NCBI GenBank assembly: GCA_037349105.1
Contig: JAYJMM010000102.1
Coordinates: 2,170,001-2,234,000, forward strand
Direction of reading: 5' to 3'
Length of the DNA: 64,000 nt
Source: Limnomonas spitsbergensis
Lineage: Eukaryota > Chlorophyta > Chlorophyceae > Chlamydomonadales
Part shown: one piece after another, positions 47,407 to 54,956 of the stretch
Numbering within the stretch: position 1 is the first letter of the stretch
Layout of the letters: each line of letters begins with the position of its first letter
Translations under genes and position numbers: made by a program
The notes under the pieces: generated by a model
The model's database searches: none
What the model was told of the DNA's origin: nothing
Seen by the model: only the letters and a program-made list of their open reading frames with translations

Positions 47407-50400
47407 ATGAGTGGATCAGGGGCTGTAGAAGTGCCCAAAGTCGCTCAGGAGATAGCAACGGATAGTGTTGCTCAGAACACGAGGGGTGCTTTAGCGGCAA
47501 AGGAAGCTGCGAAGGTGCAGCCTAAGGGTAATGGAGAGACCTCGTCTCTCCCTGTACCGTTGATTGAGGTATTCATATCTAATTGGCAGAAGCTGTATAA
47601 CAAGGCCGGGACTGATCAGGCATGCATGGACTCCGTGAGGATCAAGCAGGAAGCAGTGGACTTGGCAGAGATGGAGTTGAAAAACCTAGCTCTTAACTGT
47701 AGCAAGGAGGAGTACGACGAGCTCAATGACAAGAAGGATCTCTTGCTAGATGAAAGGAATGCAGCTTTAAAGGCTGCATTGGCAGGGTCACCTAAAAAAG
47801 TGACAAGGGCTGTTACTTGCGATGAAACTTCAGAGAAACTAAACATGCAGATGCCCAACCCTGTTTACGAGTACCTAAGCAGGGAGAGTGTTAGGTGTTC
47901 AAATACTGGAACTCCGTCAAAGATGACGGCTGCTACACGACTGGCAGTACCAGTGTTTGACACTGCTAGTGATGGTGGTTCACAGGCTGGCTCTATCGAG
48001 TCAGTAACAGCATCCACGTGTGCTCCCGAGGTCACTATTCCAATGCAGTCTGCAGCGCCTTTTGCGGTGCATGAGCCCATGGCGCAGAGTGCACCAGTAC
48101 ATGCGCCTGTTGCGGACATTCCAGTATTCGTGCCTGTTGCTGCTGCCGCTTCTGTCCCTCCCTCCAATGCTGCGCCAATTCAGGGTGCATCTGTGAGGAG
48201 ACAAGGTCATGGTGTGGAGTCTGGATCATCACGTCCGCCACCGCCACCACCACCGCCGCCGCCGTCGACGCAAGTTCCTGTGAGGTCGGCTGGACAGACG
48301 CATAACGTACCAGTCTACCCGCAGTCTGGACGATATGAAGATTCTGTGGCGCGGATGCAAGGTTTGGCGTCCGTGTCGGAAGAGCCTGAAGGTGAAGGAT
48401 CTGGGGGAAGTACCGGGGATGATGTCACCGCTGGAGAACCTCAAGAACAAGGTAACCGTTCCACGGGACCTGCTGCATCACAGTCGTTTCATACGGCTGC
48501 GGGCACTGAGCATTCCAATTGGAATACTCCTGTCACTCAGGGTCTAGGTGGTTCTGGTCTGGATAGCTCCAGGGTTAGGGCAGCCCGTGATAGGGCGGCG
48601 CTTGCCCAGAGACTGCTACTGGAACATGATCGCCGACAGCAAGGTGAGGATGCAGCTAGAGCTGCTGCAATGACCAGTGAGCCCCTGCGGGCAGGCACCA
48701 GAGGTACGGCAGCTGCACCTTCCCAGGAACGCAGCTATCAAGAGCCGTCTCAAGAAGACCAGAGTAGGTTCAGGCCTGCTCAGCAGGTACCTAGAGAGCA
48801 GTCATGGAATGGGTTTCCGTCTGTGAGAGATTATAGTCAGAATCAGAGAGAACACCGGTTCTCTGGTCAAGGTCAGGGCACCAATCAGGGTCAAGGGCAT
48901 GATCAACATCAAGGTCAGTCGCAAGGGCAGGGCATGAACCAGAACCTGCGTTATGGACAGCAAGACCGAGGTGAGTTCCACGGAGGTGGGACAGGAACTG
49001 GCTATAGTCAGGGGCCAGCAGGAGGTAACCAACCACCTAATGGTGGACCACCTTCGGGTGGGGGTCAGCCTCCCGGTCACAGATGGGTGTCAAGACAGGG
49101 TGTGTTGCACGGGTCAGTAGACCCTGTCAGGAGCCAATCTACTGCAGGAGATGATCCTGGTGGACGCCCTGGTTCAGAGAGTGCCGCACCAGGACCAGTG
49201 AATTGGTTGACTGATGTCAGGTTAGATGGGAAGACGGTGATTGACTCGTCCAGGGTTGTTGAGTTCTCAGCGACTGAGAGCATTATCTCTCACAGGATAT
49301 GGGACCGATCGCTCAGGTTGTTCTGGGGGAATAACGTGCACAGGCTGCACGATGCTGTGTCTGCCCAGGTGAGCATCATCATGAGCACTATTCTGCCAGC
49401 AGGAGTTGCTTTTCTAAAGAAGCACTTCGCAGAGCTAGAGTTTTTGTGTCCCAGCGCTATGTCGCCCTTGGTGAGAGCCATTGAGGGCAGGGACGGCAGT
49501 ACCAGGAATGATTTCCTGCAGGATGGCACTCAGACCATCATGGGGAACATGAGGAGGAATAAGATGATCCTGATGGGGGTCGAGGAGGCTGGGGTACGAG
49601 AGTACGAGCCTTATCCATTACAGGATGAGCCGTACAGCTTTATTGAAGCCCTGTTGATGGTAGCCAAGCGTTACCTCAACGTTGCGACATCGGCTGAATT
49701 GGCCATTTGGACCCAGGGCTGCATCATGGGTAAGCAGAATCAGCTTGACAGGATGGTACTTGTCAGCGAGAACCCCAGGCAGTTTGGGATCAGGTGTCTG
49801 TCTGTTTACTCAGCGTTTCAGGGGTCTAACAAGATCGCTTACAATGGGACGATTGAGAGGACATCCATCATTGATGTGATCATGCGTGGTGTACCAGTGT
49901 ACCTCCAGGAGGTGTGTGAGAGAGAGCTCCAGGGCTTGGGTGTTGAAGATGATAACTTCATGGTCCATGCAAGTGTGATCATTGAGGCCATGCAGAATGC
50001 CTATGAGTACCGTGTGAGGACACAGGTCAGGAAGGGTATCAGGTATGAGGACCTTACTGCAGAGGGAAGCAAGGATGCTGGAAGAAGAAACCAGAATTCT
50101 GGTCAGCATGCTACACCCCGGAGTCATGCCACGGAGGTGAGACCTAGTGCAGGGGGTTACCCTAGCACAATGCACCCGCATCGCGGCCCGAGCGCCGGAT
50201 CATCCAGGCCTTTCCAGGCTGGAAGAGGAGGAGGTGGGTACAGCAGTGTGCAGAGACCAACAGGATCGGGTTACCCGTCCAACAGACCGATGGCTGTTAA
50301 AAGCTGTCAGATCTGTCACGGTGATCACTACCTGGATAAGTGTGACCAGTTGCCTGCGTTCCTCGCGTCGGCAGCCAGAGGTAGAGCCATGGAGGCTTTG

Positions 50401-50832
50401 GAGAAGGGACAGAAGACTGCTGCGGGTAAACCAACAGCGGATGATGCTCCCATGCCAACTGCTGCAGTAGCAAGGGCGCAGGTGGAGCCAGGTGAGCTTC
50501 AAAGGGCTGTGCCGTATGTGTCCTTAGGGCCAGATTACAAGCCGGAGGCTGAGGTAAAGTTCAATCTGGACAACCACTATGCCGCGCGTGCGGTGGAGGA
50601 GGATCAGAGTGGTGTTAGGTTCTATCAACGAGACAACGGTGAGGACTATGAGCACGTACATGATGCTGCCTACAGAAGTCCAGGGCTTCACGCGCACGCA
50701 ACAGAGTACAGAGGTGAGGAAGTGCACAGTGCGCAGCTTGCGCAATACAATGATGGATGGGATGAGCCAGGTGACCCTGATCAATGCCCAGGGGTTGAAG
50801 CACAGGGATGCTTTGGCTCCAATTACAACTGA
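47407..50832 (+). CDS. Element Z gag-like protein with CCHC zinc knuckle
   Basis: 1,141 residues from the ATG at 47407; the frame also opens a few codons earlier from GTG. Residues ~1-150 are mixed helical. Next comes a long Pro/Gln/Gly/Ser-rich disordered part with a run of prolines (PPPPPPPPPPST) and GQG repeats. From about residue 600 a folded, helix-rich region follows (VHRLHDAVSAQVSIIMSTIL and onward) that fits a capsid-like domain. Near the C terminus, CQICHGDHYLDKC (codons at 50307-50345) has C-x2-C-x3-H-x4-C spacing, the retroviral nucleocapsid knuckle. The length is far above most gypsy Gags (~300-500). The stop TGA at 50830-50832 is in frame with the protease ORF. Confidence 0.7.
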   Translation: MSGSGAVEVPKVAQEIATDSVAQNTRGALAAKEAAKVQPKGNGETSSLPVPLIEVFISNWQKLYNKAGTDQACMDSVRIKQEAVDLAEMELKNLALNCSKEEYDELNDKKDLLLDERNAALKAALAGSPKKVTRAVTCDETSEKLNMQMPNPVYEYLSRESVRCSNTGTPSKMTAATRLAVPVFDTASDGGSQAGSIESVTASTCAPEVTIPMQSAAPFAVHEPMAQSAPVHAPVADIPVFVPVAAAASVPPSNAAPIQGASVRRQGHGVESGSSRPPPPPPPPPPSTQVPVRSAGQTHNVPVYPQSGRYEDSVARMQGLASVSEEPEGEGSGGSTGDDVTAGEPQEQGNRSTGPAASQSFHTAAGTEHSNWNTPVTQGLGGSGLDSSRVRAARDRAALAQRLLLEHDRRQQGEDAARAAAMTSEPLRAGTRGTAAAPSQERSYQEPSQEDQSRFRPAQQVPREQSWNGFPSVRDYSQNQREHRFSGQGQGTNQGQGHDQHQGQSQGQGMNQNLRYGQQDRGEFHGGGTGTGYSQGPAGGNQPPNGGPPSGGGQPPGHRWVSRQGVLHGSVDPVRSQSTAGDDPGGRPGSESAAPGPVNWLTDVRLDGKTVIDSSRVVEFSATESIISHRIWDRSLRLFWGNNVHRLHDAVSAQVSIIMSTILPAGVAFLKKHFAELEFLCPSAMSPLVRAIEGRDGSTRNDFLQDGTQTIMGNMRRNKMILMGVEEAGVREYEPYPLQDEPYSFIEALLMVAKRYLNVATSAELAIWTQGCIMGKQNQLDRMVLVSENPRQFGIRCLSVYSAFQGSNKIAYNGTIERTSIIDVIMRGVPVYLQEVCERELQGLGVEDDNFMVHASVIIEAMQNAYEYRVRTQVRKGIRYEDLTAEGSKDAGRRNQNSGQHATPRSHATEVRPSAGGYPSTMHPHRGPSAGSSRPFQAGRGGGGYSSVQRPTGSGYPSNRPMAVKSCQICHGDHYLDKCDQLPAFLASAARGRAMEALEKGQKTAAGKPTADDAPMPTAAVARAQVEPGELQRAVPYVSLGPDYKPEAEVKFNLDNHYAARAVEEDQSGVRFYQRDNGEDYEHVHDAAYRSPGLHAHATEYRGEEVHSAQLAQYNDGWDEPGDPDQCPGVEAQGCFGSNYN

Positions 50833-50853
50833 CATGGGGTACCTGGTACCCAT
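50830..50853 (+). promoter_or_regulatory. Candidate UGA readthrough signal with 3' hairpin
   Basis: The gag stop TGA is followed by C and, one base later, by ATGGGGTA-CCTGG-TACCCAT, a stem of seven pairs with one bulged G and a five-base loop. The gag frame stays open past the TGA for eleven codons into the ATG of the protease ORF. Some retroviruses make Gag-Pro-Pol by suppressing one stop with a downstream structure (established). Use here is inferred. Confidence 0.5.
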
Positions 50854-50865
50854 CACCTGACAGCA

Positions 50866-51840
50866 ATGGCTGCAGTATTAGGGAGTTTTCGAGATGACTT
50901 TGCTAAAAAGGGGTCTAAAAAATTTCCAGACGGGTTCCAGGGGAAGTCCAGAGTCCCTGCCCCGGCTTCCAAATTAGATACACTTGTCGGGTTTTCGGAA
51001 GCTGAGGCTGACGCGGGCAAATATCGCACATTTTCTGGGGATCCATTTGTGGACAGGGGGGCAGCTTCTGCTTCACTTTTTCAGACTGAGGTGCCGACCA
51101 CGTTGCTTACGCACGGTCCAGGTTCTCGATGGTCTGAGGTTAGGGTTCCGGCGAACGGACGGCAGTCTGTGATTGAACCTACTATATTATCTTCTGATGT
51201 TTCTCTAACAGACACTAGCCAACGCTTCGTATTTGATCGATCTGCTTCTATCCGTGTGCATACTGCTGCAGAGCCTGAGCCCGAGTCCTTTCTGGTGAGA
51301 GAATTGCCTGAACCTGACCCTCTGCGAATGAGCGCACTCGTTGCTAACGCATCGGACATTGGTGCATACTTTCGTTCACTTACAGGATCTTTATTCTATT
51401 TTGCGAACCCTGAAGAGTCGCCAGGTGAGCAAGTGGGCTTGATCTATGATGGCGGCCGGAAACAATTGCCTGATCGGGCCATGTTAGACTTCGGGTCGAA
51501 TTGTCATTTGATTACTGACAGAGAGGCGCATCGACTGAGCATTCCTGTTCTTCCTTACCCCATGAAACTGGCCACTAGCGGTGGCGTTGACACGATCAGG
51601 GGCATTACGCCTATTGTTACAATTTCGTATGGGGCAGGGGCGATGGAGCTTACCAGTGAACATTGCTTCCTTGTCATTGCCTGGGCACCGTCACATTCGT
51701 TCACTGCACTGTTCGGGAACCCTGATAGCATACATTTCAGAGCGATCCATGATGTTGCTAGGGGTATCCTGACATTCAGACCAAATTGGTGTTCAGATGT
51801 TCTTGACCTGCCAGTATCGACTGTTCGATCTGATAACTAG
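50866..51840 (+). CDS. Element Z aspartic-protease-like protein
   Basis: 324 residues from the ATG at 50866, same frame as gag. The second half carries DRAMLDFGSNCHLITDREA. This fits the retropepsin active-site loop LDTGSxxxxI with Phe in place of Thr/Ser after the catalytic Asp. It is followed by the expected beta-rich stretch (VTISYGAGAMELTSEHCFLV). The first ~190 residues are unknown. A D-F-G in place of D-T/S-G is unusual, and may mean a divergent or weakened enzyme. The ORF ends in TAG (51838-51840). Confidence 0.55.
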   Translation: MAAVLGSFRDDFAKKGSKKFPDGFQGKSRVPAPASKLDTLVGFSEAEADAGKYRTFSGDPFVDRGAASASLFQTEVPTTLLTHGPGSRWSEVRVPANGRQSVIEPTILSSDVSLTDTSQRFVFDRSASIRVHTAAEPEPESFLVRELPEPDPLRMSALVANASDIGAYFRSLTGSLFYFANPEESPGEQVGLIYDGGRKQLPDRAMLDFGSNCHLITDREAHRLSIPVLPYPMKLATSGGVDTIRGITPIVTISYGAGAMELTSEHCFLVIAWAPSHSFTALFGNPDSIHFRAIHDVARGILTFRPNWCSDVLDLPVSTVRSDN

Positions 51841-52076
51841 ATTATGCACAGCACCTTTCAACTCTGCACGATTACATCGTAAAGAGTTGGGTGGGGAAGT
51901 GTGCTGCTGACTGTGATGATTCAGTATTTCAAATCACTCAATCTGCTCTGCTTCCCTCCTCCTCAATGCTGCAGATCTACTCCTACAAGTGAGTACCAGT
52001 CTTCATACTGCACTACCCCCTGATTACGGTGTAGTGGACTCTGTTAGTATCAGTAGTTAGTGATTTCTATTGTATA
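51841..52076 (+). promoter_or_regulatory. Spacer with G-rich tract and AAGTGAGTAC...TACGGTGTAGT module
   Basis: Contains GGGTGGGGAAGTGTG (51890-51904), a donor-like AAGTGAGTAC (51987-51996) and ATTACGGTGTAGT (52023-52035), followed 42 bases later by the next ATG. The last two motifs recur in the same order before the next ORF (52950-52959 and 52996-53008). They may be splice or internal-initiation signals. Confidence 0.4.
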
Positions 52077-52886
52077 ATGCTGAGCACCAATGGTGCCTGT
52101 CATTGTGCGCAGATGGCTATCCCACCGCCTCGCGATATGCCGATGGTTAGGAGATGGCTTGGGGAGCAACACCCCCTAGCTGTTCCTCGGGAATACCTAA
52201 ACAGCCTTCACTGCTGGAAAGATGGACGCAATAGGACCTGGCCAAGGTTGCAGAATTATTTATCAATCAATCAGTTCAACCAGATGGAGAGGCTGCCACC
52301 TCGCGAGTGGTTCAATCACGTACAGCCTGATGACAGTGACATTCCCCTACAGTTCTATGCTGAGCGAGCTCCCGTAGCAGCGAAGCTCGTTGTAAGCGAA
52401 ATGTACCACATTTCAGGAAATCTGGACCTGCTAAATACCATAGCCAGCTCTGATGAGCTGGTGGGCGCAATAGGATCTGGGATCTACAATCTTGAAGGAT
52501 TTGTAGCAGGAGGTCAGCTCTGGGAAAACTTCGCCGATCACTTGGGAATCCTGCTGTGTGGTCCAAACCACCCTGATGCGCTGCACTTAGTTGTACAGCT
52601 TTGGATCATCAGGGGAAGGCAGCTCCTCAGGGATAAAGGGCAAGTCCTTAGACAGTTCTGGCTTCTGTATCAGAGTCAGCGACAGAGGCTGCTGCAGTGG
52701 ACGGAATCCATGAGAGGTTACTCAGGACTAGGGTTCCCTCTAGGAGCAACTGGAGCCATGAGGTGGATCTGTGAAACATTCGACGCCTTCAGAGACAGTG
52801 ATGGGGACCAATGGCCAGGATCGCCCATCCCTCTCATCCCTGGAGACGTCGTTTTTGGCCCTGAGCCTGCACCTGCTGCCCCCTAG
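52077..52886 (+). CDS. Element Z ORF of unknown function (269 aa)
   Basis: The ATG is at 52077 and the stop TAG at 52884-52886. I do not recognise it. It is a Trp-rich soluble protein with several helices (WIIRGRQLLRDKGQVLRQFW, LLYQSQRQRLLQW) and no membrane segment. There is no DDE, HHCC or RxxR-Y recombinase pattern. Its position between protease and polymerase is unusual for gypsy elements. An alternative is a second structural or accessory protein. Confidence 0.55.
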   Translation: MLSTNGACHCAQMAIPPPRDMPMVRRWLGEQHPLAVPREYLNSLHCWKDGRNRTWPRLQNYLSINQFNQMERLPPREWFNHVQPDDSDIPLQFYAERAPVAAKLVVSEMYHISGNLDLLNTIASSDELVGAIGSGIYNLEGFVAGGQLWENFADHLGILLCGPNHPDALHLVVQLWIIRGRQLLRDKGQVLRQFWLLYQSQRQRLLQWTESMRGYSGLGFPLGATGAMRWICETFDAFRDSDGDQWPGSPIPLIPGDVVFGPEPAPAAP

Positions 52887-53038
52887 GTAATTGAACTGAT
52901 AAATTAACTTTTGTCTTTCAATTATTGCTTGCGCAGTATCAAGTACTTGAAGTGAGTACTTCTGCGATCAACTAGCAACGATCAACCACCGTCTGAATAC
53001 GGTGTAGTTAATTGCTTAACAGCAGCAGTTGTTTTGTC

Positions 53039-53776
53039 ATGAGAAGTCCTTCTCATATCAGAATAACTTCTGGTGGGAATTTAGCCTCTCGTAGATTTAT
53101 ACATGCTTCACAATTGATGTCTGGAAGGGCGTACCGCCTGGAATATATTGGGAGTTCAGCTGTCGCTTGCATTTTCAGAATTCCTGGCATGGGTGACACT
53201 GAACTTAGTATTGAGGATGCTAGTGCACTGTACCCATCTGCAGGGATAGCAGCAGATAAACCTGTTAGCAAATCCTTGGCGCAGTACCGCTTTGATGTAA
53301 TCAAAGAGGTCATTAGGTTGCAGGATGCTAGACTTCTGTCCAGTATCACTCAGCTAAAAGATGCTAGGGATGAACTTGAGGAAGATTCGGATGCGTCTGA
53401 AGACCTAACAGTCGACAGAATCTCTGAATTAAGGTTGAACTGCAAGAGTGCAAAATCAGACATGATCAGTCATCAGCTGCTGTTTGACTGGTACAAATAC
53501 ATTGCTATGTCTGAATTTGAATACCCTTTGCCTAGAGCATTTGATGTTGCTTGGGAAACTGAGGCAAGCCTTAAATGGCAATATTGCCCAACAGTAGAAC
53601 CCTTATCTGATGATGATGAAATGCTATTGAATAAATCTGACTTACATGTGTACAAAGATAGACCTGCTGATGTGCAGCAACCTGATGGCACATTTGATGT
53701 GCCAGTAAAATTCATCAGGTCTCCCTGGGTGTTTGGGGTTGGTCCATCAAGACCAATCCCAACTCCATTGTCTTAA
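53039..53776 (+). CDS. Element Z ORF of unknown function (245 aa)
   Basis: The first ATG is at 53039; the frame opens slightly upstream without an ATG. The stop is TAA at 53774-53776. The N-terminal half is beta-like (HIRITSGGNLASRRFIHASQ, AYRLEYIGSSAVACIFRI). Then come helices with an acidic patch (DELEEDSDASEDL) and a C-terminal Pro-rich tail. No family is recognised. The same two-part motif found before the previous ORF precedes it. Confidence 0.55.
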   Translation: MRSPSHIRITSGGNLASRRFIHASQLMSGRAYRLEYIGSSAVACIFRIPGMGDTELSIEDASALYPSAGIAADKPVSKSLAQYRFDVIKEVIRLQDARLLSSITQLKDARDELEEDSDASEDLTVDRISELRLNCKSAKSDMISHQLLFDWYKYIAMSEFEYPLPRAFDVAWETEASLKWQYCPTVEPLSDDDEMLLNKSDLHVYKDRPADVQQPDGTFDVPVKFIRSPWVFGVGPSRPIPTPLS

Positions 53777-53939
53777 CATTTTTTTTTTAAATGATAAAAC
53801 CTTGTACAACACTCATCCTAGTCACACTAACAGATCACTTCTTTCAGTAAGGACTGTTAGTGGGGGGGGAAGTGTGTCTGAAGTGCTGTTCATTATCTAA
53901 TGATGTGATAACTAATTTTATTATTTATCACACCCTCAG
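53777..53939 (+). promoter_or_regulatory. Spacer with polypurine tract and 3' splice-like site
   Basis: Contains GTTAGTGGGGGGGGAAGTGTG (53848-53873), like the tract at 51885-51904. It ends TTATCACACCCTCAG directly at the next ATG (53940), which looks like a 3' splice site. Spliced expression of the next ORF is possible. Confidence 0.4.
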
Positions 53940-54827
53940 ATGCCCAGACAGCCCAAACTCAGCAAGGCTGACAGCGACCATGCTCAGCTGGTCAGCGACA
54001 AGGCCATCCTCAGGGACGGCTACAAGATCATCGAGGCACAGGCACGGATCCTGCTCAAGGAGCGAGCAGCAGCTGCCGCCAGGAAGGAAGCTAGGCGCCG
54101 CAGCGCCGCGGCTTCTACCAAGCACAAGGCAACGGGCGGCGCCTCCGGCTCCAACGACAGCAGAGGTGAAAACCCGGCTGGCCGAAGGAGCCAGATTGAA
54201 GGGCGAATGCAACCGCCTCAGGGCATGCATGGGGCCTGGAAGTCCGGTGGTGACGAGGCCCTTCCTCAAATGAAGGCGCCCAAACCACCGCTCGACGATG
54301 AGGAGCGGAAGCTGCGCAAGGAGCGCAAAAAGCTGAGAAGGCAACAGCAGAGGGAAGAGGAGCTGAACCATGATCTGGATCAGCACAACAAGCTGCGGCC
54401 CATCCCTGAAGCTGCTGCCGAGTCAGCACCTGACCGTATGGATCTCGACGATCACACAGCGGCAACTTCAGAGCATGCTGCAGCTCCATCCGGCGATGGG
54501 GGGTCCACGAGGCAGCTGCGCAGCGCAGCAAGGGCTTTTGTCCCCGTCACATCTATCGAGGGCGCAGATCGGTACGATGGGCGAGGCACGCCAGCCTACC
54601 GCGAGGAAATAAAGACAAGCCTCACGCCAACTATGATGGCGCAGCTTACCATTCTCGTTCGTAGCAAGAACCACGAACAGGTACGTGAGTGGTGGAAGAA
54701 GTACAAGGCCATCTGTGTGTTCCGCAAGCGCAGGGACAAGACCGACATTTTGGCAGATATAGCAGTGTTTGCTGCTGAGGTCGCAGAGGTTACTGTTCAG
54801 GAGATTCTGGGCAGCCCTAACTCCTGA
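53940..54827 (+). CDS. Element Z basic, coiled protein, in frame with polymerase (295 aa)
   Basis: The ATG is at 53940 and the stop TGA at 54825-54827. It is Lys/Arg-rich with long charged helices (LLKERAAAAARKEARRRS, DDEERKLRKERKKLRRQQQ). The C-terminal part is more regular (TPTMMAQLTILVRSKNHEQ). No domain is recognised; nucleic-acid binding is likely from charge. The frame continues past the TGA for 43 codons, without another stop, into the polymerase ATG at 54957. Readthrough would therefore give a basic domain fused to RT. AACAG|GTACGT at 54679 is also a good 5' splice site. Confidence 0.55.
   Translation: MPRQPKLSKADSDHAQLVSDKAILRDGYKIIEAQARILLKERAAAAARKEARRRSAAASTKHKATGGASGSNDSRGENPAGRRSQIEGRMQPPQGMHGAWKSGGDEALPQMKAPKPPLDDEERKLRKERKKLRRQQQREEELNHDLDQHNKLRPIPEAAAESAPDRMDLDDHTAATSEHAAAPSGDGGSTRQLRSAARAFVPVTSIEGADRYDGRGTPAYREEIKTSLTPTMMAQLTILVRSKNHEQVREWWKKYKAICVFRKRRDKTDILADIAVFAAEVAEVTVQEILGSPNS
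54825..54827 (+). promoter_or_regulatory. Second in-frame TGA, possible readthrough into polymerase
   Basis: This is the only stop between 53940 and the end of the polymerase ORF in that frame. The following base is A, a less leaky context than at 50830. No strong hairpin was seen by eye. Confidence 0.4.
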
Positions 54828-54956
54828 AGTGTTGCGCAGGCTAGGAAGTGCAGTTTAGAGGCTCTCATCAGAAAGCGTCATCCTGAATTTCGACATGCGC
54901 ATCCCCTCAGGGGCTCTGCTTTTGTTGTTCCTTTGCAGAGTTTGGGTAACAAGCCT

